In this document: positions 1 through 11,485 of the stretch, piece after piece
How the letters are laid out: every line of letters starts with the position of its first letter
How positions within the stretch are numbered: position 1 is the first letter of the stretch
From: Aquila chrysaetos chrysaetos
Lineage: Eukaryota > Chordata > Aves > Accipitriformes > Accipitridae
Reading direction: 5' to 3'
NCBI RefSeq assembly: GCF_900496995.4
Contig: NC_044012.1
Location: 1,984,001 to 2,048,000 of the forward strand
Length of the DNA stretch: 64,000 bases
Program-made: the position numbers and the translations under genes
The notes under the pieces: generated by a model
What the model was told of the DNA's origin: nothing
Seen by the model: the letters and a program-made list of their open reading frames with translations, nothing else
The model's database searches: none

Positions 1-3000
1 TTAGTTTTTAAGAATAGTTGTAAGGGAAGAACTGAAATCCCATTTTAGGTTCTTTCTTCCTTTGGAAAATAGCTATTTTAAACACCGAGAAAAGAGTCCA
101 TTTGCCTGTTTTCTTTATATCCCCTTCCACCGTTTATAGTTTTGTTGTTGCTCGAAGTCTAGTTCGGATTATATAAATCCTAAATAAAGGTGGATCCCTA
201 GCCAAAAGGCTGTGGTCTCTTAGGAGTGAAAAAAACCTCTGCCATCCAACTTTGAGAGAGAGCCAATCTGGCAGCTCTCTACACCTTTGTCCCTCCTGAA
301 GTCACTTAATACCCTTCTGGGCGATACATAGGTTGGTAGCACGATTCCCATCTGAAAGGGATAGGGGCTGAAAAACCCGCCAGCCCCTTCGCCAGCAGCG
401 AGGAATGCGTGCCAAATCCATTAGTTCTGGATTGGACTCAAAATCCCCTCCCGGCTCGGCCAAGCTGGCCAGAGGAGAGAAAGAGAGAGGGGGTTTGTGT
501 CTTCTCCAAGGGCCTGATCCAACCTGCTGCAGCGGGCAGGAGGTGCTGGGTTCGGCTCCGTGCAAACAAGGATGCTGTGGAAGGGCAGAGCTGGTTCACC
601 ATGCTTTCGCCTCTTTTGGGGGGACAACGCTAGCTCGTTATTCAGTACGGATGCTTCGGTCCCGAGCCCAGGGAGCTGGCCGGGGAACTGCATTCTTCTG
701 CTGTTGAAATAAGATATTTCAAATTTGTTTTTTAAAAAAAATGGGTTTAAAGTGCATGCGTTTCTAAAGCCGAAATTGAAACGAAATGTTCCAGCAGATT
801 TGAAAGGAAATTTTAGTTCTCATTTCCCCTTGTGGGGTGTGTTGAAATTTTGGGCATTTTGTTCCACTTCACGCTGAAGTTTTAAACTCCTTAACGGAAC
901 AGAAACTTCCATACTTGGCACAGCTCTTCTAATTGCCTGCTTAAGCTGATTAGAGTTAGCTCTCAAGCTTTTATACCCCCAGTTTCTATGTTCACCGGCT
1001 AATAACATCTCTCGTATCAGGATCTCAAAGCACTTTTAAATCACTGATCACCTCTGTGTCCAAAAGAGAGGCAAAGCCAGTGTCCCCCTGCTACAGTACA
1101 GGCGGTAGTTCCTCTGCCAGACACAGAACAGCCCTAAACCTCTCCGAGCTGCAAGCGGATGTTGAGACACCTCCCCAGCGATATTCCAGAGCCGAAGTCC
1201 TTTGACATCACATTTGGAAATTGGTCCTAGGAAAGTTCTTTTCAGATGGAAATTGCAGCAGGAGTCAGCACTGTTGTTTGAAAGATTGAACAATTACAGG
1301 GAAAGCTAATTTACTTTGGACGTTAAAAACCAGTCTGTACTGGTAGGTACAATTCATATCCTTGGAAGGGGATGATTAATGAGGTGAAATTCTGACAGAG
1401 ATTTGAGAAATGTTTTTTTTAAACCTGAGCTGGCATGTGGCATTATTTCTGGCAGCTGAATCATTGGAAGTCCGATTTGGTATAACCTTTATGTTCTTCC
1501 TGGCAGAACTGATGGTGTTTGAGAGGCCTGATCCTGCATCAGAGGAGGAGAGATCCCCCCAGCGCTGCTTCTTCACCTGGCTGCTGGATGCGAAGGGACC
1601 GGTGGGAGCCCTCGGCAGCTCGTCCTGGTGAGAGCTGCTGGTTTGCCCGGGGTCGGTTGGCATGAGGGCCCTGGGAACCTTGCTTAGCCTGAAGAAAAAT
1701 GTGGTGGTGTCTTCTGCTAGTAACGGTGGCGATTGTGTAGGAGGGTCACAAACAAGAAAAGTGCGATGAAGACCCCAGCTTACGTCTCCTCCATTAGTGA
1801 GAGGCAGAAGGCAGGGTTGCCTGGTGTTTGCACTGCAGGCAAAAGAGCCCTTTCCCAGCTCCTTCTTATTTCCATGGTTAGGCAGATAAATTCCATCACT
1901 TCCATCCGCCAGGAAGAAGAGGAGTTGCTGGAATAGCTCATTGTCCGGTATCGTGGTTGGTAAGGTTACAAGAGAAACCCTTCCAGCTCATCCGAGGGAG
2001 TGAGGGTGTTGCAAAGCTGCTGTTCCAGTGGAAGGCTACGTGCTTCGTCTGTGTTTGCTTCACTGAAACAGCTGCTAGAGAGGATTTTTCTGGTGCCAAA
2101 GAGATAATCTGACTTCAGGGAAAATCTTAGTCTGTAAGGGAATGGTTGTGGAAGGAGGCACGCTGACCTCCTGTGCAGGCTGTCTCTGGCAATAGAGAGC
2201 TTAACAAGAAAGGGAGCAACCTTTGCACTGGCCTTCAGCTTGTCTCTCTTTGCACGTCAGGCAGACATCCATTAAGCAGGTGTCTTTTGCTGTCTATAGA
2301 AGAATTAGGAAGAAAATAGAGCAGTGGAGGATTCGGTGTACAGCAAATAATTCCCGAGGGTTTGCACCAAGCACTGGCAACTGTGCAACGACACAGGACG
2401 TGTCGGATGCTGGGATGAAGGCAGAACTGGGTGTCTCGCGAGCCGTGCTGTGCACATGAGCCCGTCACGGCTGAGTTGGAGGGGAGACCGGTCAGCTTCC
2501 CCTCCTGTCGGCCGCTCCTCCTGTGCGAGAGGCACCTCTCGTAGCCGGGGAGGACCCAGAGGGCTGTTGGGAGTGACTGGTCCAGCAAAAGTAGGAGAAA
2601 GCAGCTCTGCGTTCGTTACCAGGCTGCTGCAGCCCTCAGCACTCAACCCATGGGTTCCACATCAAATCACCGCAAAATACCTGGATAGCTGCTGGCACGC
2701 TGTCGCACGCCTCGAAGACCGGTCCTAACGGCTGTCCGGAGGGTGCGGAGCTGAAACCGTTCCCATCACAGCTATCGGCAGCAAGCACTGAGCTCGGCCA
2801 GGGGTGTTGCATGCTAGAACTGCCTTTGCTTTCTGCGGCGGGTTGTACCCAGATGCATTTGGACCAGATCCAAGTCGTACTTGCTAATGTAAGAGGAGAT
2901 CTGTACTCATTCAACAGTACGTCTCCTGCCCGCAATGGATTTTGTATGGGCAAACGGATATTCACCCATCAGGCGATGGGAGATAGGAGCTGCGCGAGAG

Positions 3001-3300
3001 TGCCTTGACCTGCTGTACGAATGAGTGACACCAATAGCTGCTGAGCTGTTAGTCCAGGACCGAGGGCACTCAGACCGGCTGTGTTATCATCCCCCATGAG
3101 TGTAATCCAAACCAACGGTTTTAACAAACACAAAATGCGATTTCAGGGGTTCATAAGAGGTGACAAGGGACAGAAAAGCAGGAAATAGTTTAGTCCTAAC
3201 AAGCTTGCTATCTATGTGAGGTGCAGGCCAGGGGTGAAAGGGGGTGAAAGCGTAACCCCTGGGCACGGGACCCCTTTCCCAAGCTGGCTGGGGCAAGGCA
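1..3300. other. Non-coding stretch left of APRT, possible GALNS 3' flank
   Basis: No exon I recognise lies here on either strand; open frames are short and without family motifs. Base composition is more AT-rich than the rest of the window. A plus-strand AATAAA sits at 183-188. In mammals the next gene on this side of APRT is GALNS, which would be transcribed rightwards and end here. I searched for its conserved C-terminal tryptophan/cysteine-rich segment and did not find it, so at most this is its 3' UTR and spacer. The assignment is inference from gene order only. Confidence 0.35.
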
Positions 3301-5110
3301 GGGTCCCAGGGCTTCATGTAGCGGGGGAAATACGGCTCCACACGCTGCAGGTACCAGAACGCTCTTCAGAGGGGAAACTGGGGCTCCATACACTGGGGTA
3401 CCAGGGCTCCGTGCAGCGGGGTACAGAGCACTGTGCACACTGCAGGTGTCCGCGCAGTGTGCACCGAGGTACTGGGGTGCTGTGTGCTGGGATACCTGGG
3501 GTCCCTGCACCAGGGTGCCAGAGCTCTGTGCTCTGGGGTAGCAGGGCTTCGTGCACTGGGGGGATTGGGGCTCTGTGCACTGGGGGACTGGGGCTCTGTG
3601 CCCTGGGGGGACTGGGGCTCTGTGTACTGGTGGATCAGGGCTCTGTGCCCCGGGGTGCCAGAGCTCCATGCACTGGGGGGACTGGGGCTCTGTGTCCGGG
3701 GATACCAGAGCGCCACGCACTGGGAGGGACTGGGGCTCTGTGTCCCGGGGTACCAGAGCTCCACGCACTGGGGGGGACTGGGGCTCTGTGTCCCGGGGTA
3801 CCAGAGCTCCACGCACTGGGGGGGACTGGGGCTCTGTGTACTGGTGGATCAGGGCTCTGTGCCCCAGGGTACCAGAGCTCCATGCACTGGGGGGACTGGG
3901 GCTCTGTGCACCACGGGGATTGGGGCTCTGTGCCCCGGGGTACCAGAGCTCCATGCACTGGGGGGGACTGGGGCTCTGTGTCCCGGGGTACCAGAGCTCC
4001 ACGCACTGGGGGGGACTGGGGCTCTGTGTCCCGGGGTACCAGAGCTCCACGCACTGGGGGGGGACTGGGGCTCTGTGTCCCGGGGTACCAGAGCTCCACG
4101 CACTGGGGGGGGACTGGGGCTCTGTGTCCCGGGGTACCAGAGCTCCACGCACTGGGGGGGACTGGGGCTCTGTGTCCCGGGGTACCAGAGCTCCACGCAC
4201 TGGGGGGGGACTGGGGCTCTGTGTCCGGGGGTACCAGAGCTCCACGCACTGGGGGGACTGGGGCTCTGTGCCCTGGGGTACCAGAGCTCCACGCACTGGG
4301 GGGGGACTGGGGATCTGTGTCCCGGGGTACCAGAGCTCCACGCACTGGGGGGACTGGGGCTCTGTGTCCCGGGGTACCAGAGCTCCATGCACTGGGGGGA
4401 CTGGGGCTCTGTGTACTGGTGGATCAGGGCTCTGTGCCCCAGGGTACCAGAGCTCCATGCACTGGGGGGACTGGGGCTCTGTGCACCACGGGGATTGGGG
4501 CTCTGTGCCCCGGGGTACCAGAGCTCCACGCACTGGGGGGACTGGGGCTCTGTGTCCCGGGGTACCAGAGCTCCACGCACTGGGGGGGACTGGGGCTCTG
4601 TGTCCCGGGGTACCAGAGCTCCACGCACTGGGGGGGACTGGGGCTCTGTGTCCCGGGGTACCAGAGCTCCACGCACTGGGGGGACTGGGGCTCTGTGTCC
4701 CGGGGTACCAGAGCTCCACACACTGGGGGGACTGGGGCTCTGTGTCCCGGGGTACCAGAGCTCCACGCACTGGGGGGGACTGGGGCTCTGTGTCCCGGGG
4801 TACCAGAGCTCCACGCACTGGGGGGGACTGGGGCTCTGTGTCCCGGGGTACCAGAGCTCCACGCACTGGGGGGGACTGGGGCTCTGTGCCCCGGGGTACC
4901 AGAGCTCCACGCACTGGGGGGGCTGGGGCTCTGTGCCCCGGGGTACCAGAGCTCCACGCACCGGGGCTCGGGTCTCCGTACCCCGGCGGCGGGGGACACA
5001 CACACACACACACACACACACCGGCGCTCCATTACACGGGGGTGCCAGCCCTCCACGCACCGGGTGGTGCGGAGCTCGGGTCTCCGTACCCCGAAGCGCC
5101 AGAGCTTCAC
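3300..5110. repeat. 46-49 bp G-rich minisatellite abutting APRT
   Basis: Tandem array whose unit is roughly CTGGGGCTCTGTGTCCCGGGG, then TACCAGAGCTCCACGCACTG and a G run. About 26 well-conserved copies lie between 3650 and 4965, with degenerate copies on both flanks. Unit length varies with the number of Gs (4-8). Variant units with GTACTGGTGGATC and GCACCACGGGGATTG occur in the same order near 3836-3950 and 4411-4525, giving a higher-order repeat of about 575 bases. A CA dinucleotide tract interrupts the array at about 4996-5022. Several long open frames cross the array on both strands, but they only reflect stop-free repeat units. Confidence 0.95.
4996..5022. repeat. (CA)n microsatellite
   Basis: About 13 CA dinucleotides lie within the right end of the G-rich minisatellite, some 210 bases upstream of the APRT start codon. 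Degenerate minisatellite units resume after it, to about 5110. Confidence 0.9.
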
Positions 5111-5228
5111 CCACCGCGGCACCGTCGCTCCGTGCGGCCGCTCCCGCCGGCGTAGGGCCGCCCCCCCCCCTCGCCCCGCCTCGCCGGGCTGTGCGCGGCG
5201 CTGCCGGGATGCGCGAAGCGGGGCCGCC

Positions 5229-7914
5229 ATGACCCAGGAACGGCTGCGGCTCGTCCGCCAACGGCTCCGCTCCTTCCCGGACTTCCCGGTGCCCGGCGTG
5301 CTTTTCCGGTGAGGACCGGGATGGGGCCGGGACGGGGATGGAGCGGGGCCCGGCGGAGGGACGGGGACGGGGGGGTTTGCTGCCAGCGTCTCCCCCCCCC
5401 CCCCCCCCATCCTTCCCCTTGCCCGCTGCGGGCAGAACCCGCTTCCCCTGGGCTTAGGAGCAAGGGCTAACTGTTCTCCCTCTCTTTGCAGCGATATCAG
5501 CCCTTTGCTGAAGGATCCTGCAGCTTTCAGGGCTTTGCTTGATCTTCTGGAAGATCATTTGAGGGCGTCTTTCCCCCAAATCGACTTTATCGCAGGTGAG
5601 CGTTGGTTGAAAGGTCTCTGAGCGCGGAGCACCCTGCGTGTCCTCAGGCTGCCAGGGCAGGAGGCGTGGGGAGACTCCTCTGCTAATGGGGCACCAAACC
5701 CTGTACCCCTTGGACACTGTAATCGCTCAAATGTTGGCCAACACCGGCACAGGTTATACCCTTAACCTACTCCTGTAGTTTCTCGAAATACTGGGTTTGG
5801 ATCTGGCAAACGCCACCTGATGACACTTGGGTGCCGATTTCGTAATTCATCGCTTTCATCGTTAAAAAACGAGTCGGGGAGTACAGAAAGCCCGCCGTGC
5901 GTGTAACGTCTCGCGCGGTCCCCATGGCAGGCAGACCCTGTTCCAGCACGTTTTCCTTCTCAGGGGGCCTTTTCAAGCCAACAGAAACAGCCTTTGTGGC
6001 GATAACGTGTCGCAGCACACCTATGAAAGAGGCTGAGAATGAAAGTGCTTAGGAAGGCAGTGCTTGGGCTGGACGATAGCCCAAAGGTCAAGGAGTCTAG
6101 ACCAAACCTGGTCCAAGTGCCTCATGATAACTGAAGTCTGTCCCCCGGCGGTACAAAGTCCCTGGTTGTGTGGCCAAACTGATAGCGGGGCTTTGCTGAG
6201 CTTATCTCTAAGAACGAGAGCTAGGGGGGAGGCAAAACGGGCAGATGGGGGGACCGATGCGGTGCCCCGAAGCCTGTCAGCAGCACATTTTGGTGAGCAC
6301 AGGCAGTGCAGGAGTGTGGTGTGTGTTTTCAACCCACAGAAATGATTGTAAGAGCAAATTGCTTCTAGAGACATCCCCCCCCCCCCGAACACAGGAGGAT
6401 GAACCTGGGGTATTGTGCAAAGACACCCCCAGTCGAATGGCTCTGTTCTGAGTATTCATGCTGCTCTGTTCCCCCCAGGCCTGGACTCCCGTGGCTTCCT
6501 CATAGGCCCCTCTCTGGCTCAGAGACTGGGGATCGGCTTCGTGCTGATACGGAAAAAGGGGAAGCTTCCCGGTCCGACCGAGTCTGTCTCCTATGACCTT
6601 GAGTATGGCAAGGTAATGTCCAGGGAGGAGAAGAGGGTTTCCAGCCTTCTTGATGCAGGGCTGGGGGGTGTCAGCGAGGGGACGGGGTGATAAAACCAGC
6701 GGAGGGGTCCCCAACCTGGGTTTCACAGCCAGTGCTGATGCCACGGGCAGTCTGGCACCGCACAAGCTTCAGAAGCGGCACTGAGCTTCACCGTGCCCCG
6801 GCATGGCGGCTCCCTCCCCGAGCCACAGACATGTGGTTTGTGTTGGCGATCTGCGCTGTGATTTGGGGGGGGGGGTGGGAATGATAAGACTTGGCGCTAA
6901 ATTGCTTTCTCTGGCTTGAATTCAGGGGCATGGACATGGAGTGTGTTTCCCACTCTTTCAGTAAGTGCTATAAGTAAATGCCTTTATTGCACGGCTTCAA
7001 AACACGAGCGCTCGCCTCGTAACACCGCAGCCTCTCTGATTAAAGAGCAGACGTATAAGCCTAATAACACGCTACCGCTGGTAACTAACAGCAGCCAGGG
7101 ACTGGCAGCAGAAACACCAAACCTAGGCATTATTTATGAGGATTGTTTGGGCCAACCCTTGCACGGGACAAGTTCATCTGACACAGGACGTGCCTGTGAT
7201 GGTTTGGATCAGGTTTGGAGATGCTGTCAAGGCAGAGCGCTCCAGCCCAGTGCATTACAGGAGATTTTCCTCACTGGAGAACTGCTTCGGGATAAGGTTT
7301 CATGGTGGGACCGTAACTCACTTGATGAATGTTCAGGATCTTGACGTGCCAGAGGGTTGGCCCAGCAATCACCTAACCCACTATACATTTCCATGGCACT
7401 CCCGTATAGCTGGAGTATGTGGTTTTGGGGGGTTTTAGGTGCTGAGTGTTAAGGTTGATCTCGCTGAAGACTTGTCTGCATTCCACCATGTGAAGTGTTT
7501 CTCTGTAAGACAAGACTAAAATGAAGCTACTCTTTCCACCCTGCAGGCTGAACTTGAAATCCAGAGTGATGCTGTGGAACCAGGACAAAAAGTAGTTATT
7601 GTAGATGACTTGCTTGCAACTGGAGGTGAGAGAAGCAGACGGTGTTAGAGCATGTGTAACCCACATATGCATGTGTTGGTAGCAGCAGGCGGCACGGCTG
7701 TGTGGTTTGAAGCTTACCTCGGCACTGCTCCTCGAGTGACAATGTTTCTGCTCAACCTCTGTGTCCTGCAGGTACCATGTGTGCAGCCTGCGAGCTGATG
7801 AAGAGGCTGAAGGCTGAAGTCCTGGAGTGCCTGGTGGTCATAGAGTTAAAATTCCTGAAAGGGTCGGAAAAGCTCAAATCCATCCCTTTCTACTCTCTGC
7901 TGCAGTATGACTGA
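5229..7914 (+). CDS. APRT: Adenine phosphoribosyltransferase, complete, 5 exons
   Basis: Cytosolic purine-salvage enzyme that makes AMP from adenine and PRPP. Coding exons: 5229-5308, 5492-5595, 6479-6612, 7547-7625, 7772-7914, with GT/AG borders and consistent phases (80, 104, 134, 79 and 143 nt), giving 179 residues against 180 in human. The start sits in GCCGCCATGA, a strong Kozak context. The PRPP-binding motif [12 protein letters not shown] covers residues 122-133. GLDSRGF at 62-68 and the catalytic-loop EYGK at 103-106 match the human enzyme, as does the end LLQYD. No lesions. CDT1 lies tail-to-tail on its right. On the left a minisatellite occupies the usual promoter position. Confidence 0.97.
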
Positions 7915-9195
7915 GGAGGAGGAGGGAGAAGGAAATGCACGCCCTGAGCTGTGCACAAGTTTGGGGCTTTATTCAGTGACTCTTGTTGTCACAGGGGGGT
8001 GGGCAGGGGGGGGGAATCTAAAATTTTGGTCCTGGCCAGATGCTATACAATTGTAAGTCCTATTTATTTTCCAAGCCACAGATTAAGGTGTGTTGAGTGT
8101 AAGGATCCTTTCTGGAGTTCATCCTTTTGGGAAGAAAGAACAGCCTGATTGGTTTGGAGGATGGAGACCAAGATGCAGCTTCACTGAGTATTTTTCTTTT
8201 AGGAGACCAAAGTGAAAATACTGCTGCTGAGGCAGGAGAGGTCTGATAGCTTAGTGGGCCCAGCATTCCCTTTCGGTTGAGCTGTGCCCAGTCAGCCTCC
8301 TAGGAACCCATTAGAAGTTTGCCAAAGAAACATGGAAGATGGACAAAAAGTGATTATTCATCTAAGGGATAAATCCCTCTGTATTTGACCTCAGAGGATG
8401 GTGTGGTTGCTCTCTGCTGTTGCTCAAACCAGAATAGGTTGCTCTCACATTAAGGTAGTGCTTGTTAAGGAGAATTAAGTGCCTGCCCAGCCCTGTATCC
8501 TGAAATCAGGAGGTAGCCACCGCCAACGCAATGGAGGTTGCTGGTCTAGATGAGCTCAAGCACCATGTCAGCTTGCAGCTTGGCTCGTGGTCTCCTTCCC
8601 TTGAGACTGCGAGAAGCTGAAGGTCTCTGTTGCAGGAAGCCGTCTGCCTTCCCTTGGTGCAGGGTAGTTCTTAGCAGCGGACTTTAGAAAACTAGGAGCA
8701 ATCTACATCACGAGAAGTAGTACACAGCTGGGCGACAGGCAGTGAGGAAGGGGGCCCGTGCACATGCTCAGGGCTGTTTACCTGCCTTCTCTCCAGCAGC
8801 ACTAGCACCTACCAAAGCCTGCAGTCCAGCCACGGCTGGCAGCTTTTGTTTAGCACAAATTCCCCACCTACTGCAATGTGACTCCCCTCTGCTGTGTTCT
8901 TCTTGGGGCATCAGGACGTTGAAAGGACAATGCCAGTTTGGCGCCTATTCTTCTTGGTATGTTTGGTGTCAGATAAGGCCACAAGAAAGAAAGAAAAGGT
9001 GTTAAGGCTTGCAGCCGAGCTCTGGCAGTCTCACTCAGGTTGTATGATGGATGACGTGGGGTTTGGAGATGCTCCCTATAGCATGGTTCAGTTTGGTCAC
9101 AGGAGTAGCTAAAACTCAGTGTGCCAAAACTTTCACATGCCTGCAAACATTAGGGACTGTGTCCCTGGCATAGCAGGGGCTAAACTCACTGGTAA

Positions 9196-9201
9196 AATAA
9201 A
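9196..9201 (+). terminator. Candidate APRT polyadenylation signal AATAAA
   Basis: First plus-strand AATAAA I found after the APRT stop, about 1.28 kb downstream, within an AT-rich patch. The implied 3' UTR is longer than I expect for APRT, so a nearer variant signal may be used instead. Confidence 0.3.
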
Positions 9202-10278
9202 TGTTGACTTACTTTTATTTTTTCTAAACTGTCTCAGAGCTGTTCTTGCAGTAGCTGAAGCCGTTAATTACCCTTGTGAGTGTCTTCATCCAAACCCAGG
9301 CTGTCAGTGGAGAGCAAGGCTGTGGCATGAGCTCCCCTTGTCACCCCAAACGCTTGGAAGGAATCGCTTGCCAGGACTGAGCAGTTCAGGTATCTTTTCT
9401 TTGTGCCTGGCACCAACCTCTAGCTGGAGGGGGATACTCAGGCTGGTCCTGCTGGATTGCAGAAGTGCCCAGCGCTGGTGGGAGCATCGATCAAGCCCCC
9501 GCAGCTCAGCTCACCTTCCCCAGCCAGCGCGTAGGGATGCCGCAGACCCTGCCCTTACACTTTTAAGGGCTATTACAGCTATTTTTATCACCATTTCCTG
9601 AAAAGCCACTTCAGTGGCTGCTCAGTTTGTGCTGAGAAACACCATTCCCCCGGGAGAAACCTACCCCAGGGCACTTGTTTTCACAGCCAGCCCCTGCGCA
9701 GAGCCAAGGGAGGCAGCGCCTCGCACGCATACTTGGCACAAGGAGAGGGTCCCTGCTGTGAGGTAGAGAAGGGAAAAATTAGTTCCACCCCAAAGAGCCG
9801 TGGAAAGCAGCTGCATGCTGTGGAAGCGAGCGTAAGCCCTGCCAGTGCCAGAGCTGGCTGCGTGCGGGGCCAAGGGGTGACATCAGGGAACCAGGGGACG
9901 GTGCCTTCACGTCGGCTGGGCTGCAAGCAACCGTTGATGTAATTTGCTTTGTAGAGACGAGGCTGCGCAGGGGTGGCTTCCAGGCAGGAGGAAGGTTTTT
10001 GTCCCAAGCAGCAGAACAGGAGCTCGCCGCGAGCTCTCCTGGGGCACGCGTGTGCTTGCCAGGCTGCCGAAACCGGCTCCTCTCGAAACCGGCTCCTCTC
10101 CGCCGCGCCGTTGAGCGTGGCCGATAGCCCAGCCTGCACCCAGAGCCCAGCCTTGAACCCCAGCCCCGTGCCTCCCTCCAGACTCTGGGCCGGGTTTAAA
10201 CCTTCCTCCCTGGAAAAAAGGGTTACCTCCGGCCAGCAGTGCCGGCCAGCTGGCCTGCAGGATGGCGAGCAGGGTCCT

Positions 10279-10332
10279 GGAGGAGGAGGAGGAGGAGGAG
10301 GAGGAGGAGGAGGAGGAGGAGGAAGAGGAGGA
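10279..10332. repeat. (GAG)n trinucleotide repeat
   Basis: About 16 GAG triplets in a row, with one GAA interruption near the right end. It lies between the two gene ends, outside any exon. Confidence 0.9.
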
Positions 10333-10982
10333 GAGCCTGCCTGCTCCCTAGGGCAACACTACAGGGATCTCCAGTGCTGCCAGCCTCCGAGAGCGACGCT
10401 TGAGGTGCGGAAGCTTCCCTGGACCAGCGTGGATGAAGGGCAGTCCCCTTTCTGTGCAAGTCCGTGATGCCCCATGCTAAAACCAGCCGAGTCTGGCTCG
10501 GAAAGCGGTGCGAGGCATGCCCGACGTGACACCGCGCAGGGGCAGCTCCCACCTCCTCCCTTGCACCCACGCTGCCCGTCCTGCAGCAAGAGCTGACCTG
10601 ACCTGGGCGCTGGGCCAGGCCAGCAGCTCTGCAGCAATTGGCACCCTCTTTGTCCCTCTTCCCGAGCCACTTCAGCCAAGTGACCTGGGCTTTCCCCTGG
10701 GAAAAAGCCCCCCCCCACGCCCACCCCCAGCCCTGCCTGCTCCTGTCCCCGTGGGAGCTGTTCCACAGTCCCTATTTACAAAAGCTGCATTCAGTTCCCT
10801 GCAAACCCACGCTCACTTTTTCCAGTAAGTCTTTCTCCAGGAGCTGGATGACGACCCAGCCCTTCCCCGCGTGTGCCGGCCGACGCCAATTGCCATGGAG
10901 AACCGCGGTGCTAACGCGGCACAGACAGGCAGCTCATGGAGGAAGAGCACTGTGTTAACACAAGTCAGCTATATTTAAAACA

Positions 10983-10988
10983 TTTAAT
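10983..10988 (-). terminator. Candidate CDT1 polyadenylation signal ATTAAA
   Basis: The plus strand reads TTTAAT, so the minus strand reads ATTAAA, about 500 bases past the CDT1 stop, in a local AT-rich island. It is a common variant of the canonical signal. Confidence 0.45.
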
Positions 10989-11485
10989 ACAAATATGTTT
11001 TGACAAGTCCTGTAGTTGTTTCCAGCGAGCACTGGAGATGCGATTTCCCTCCCTTAAAAACAGAACAAGGCCCAGAGCTCCAAAAACATCAATTTGTGAC
11101 TTCTTCTCTCAGTCCTTCCTGCCTGTCACCCTCTCACCCTGCCCAGTCCTGCCTCCACCCCACCAGGACCCAGTTAGTTAATGAAAGAGACCTCCTGTAT
11201 CAAATCAGGAGAACGCAGCAAAGCCGAGAAGAGGTTACTAGCTCCTCTTCGCTGCTGGCATCCTCACCCTAGGACACAGGACTGCCTGCCTTCAGCTCAA
11301 GGGTTAAGGGAGCTATGGTCCTCATGGACCCTGGCAGAGGAATTTGTTAAATGAAGGTGTTTTGCTCTTCCTCAGACATCCCTGAGGATGAGCTTCCCAT
11401 CAGCCCATACCAGATCGCAGAGCGCGGTCGGGATTTGCTACATTTAGAGGAGATTACACGGGGGAAGCCTCGACCCTTGTGGGGC

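Larger units (their letters stand above)
7915..11485. other. APRT-CDT1 convergent intergenic region and 3' UTRs
   Basis: About 3.6 kb with no coding exon I can support. The left part should hold the APRT 3' UTR, the right part the CDT1 3' UTR (minus strand). A perfect-to-near-perfect GAG trinucleotide run lies at 10279-10332. No LINE 3' end, SINE or other mobile element could be firmly recognised. Confidence 0.6.

Noticed and set aside
1-3300. Coding exons of GALNS
   Set aside because: Expected from gene order, but no conserved sulfatase C-terminal sequence was found in any frame.
3208-5312. Very long open frames (up to about 700 codons) on both strands over the APRT-side minisatellite
   Set aside because: Open in several frames on both strands because the repeat unit has no stop codons; no domain, no composition like a real protein, and the frames run into APRT exon 1.
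6060-6130. CR1-like LINE fragment in APRT intron 2
   Set aside because: Only a loose resemblance to a CR1 3' region; no terminal octamer repeat or reverse-transcriptase segment, so not reported.
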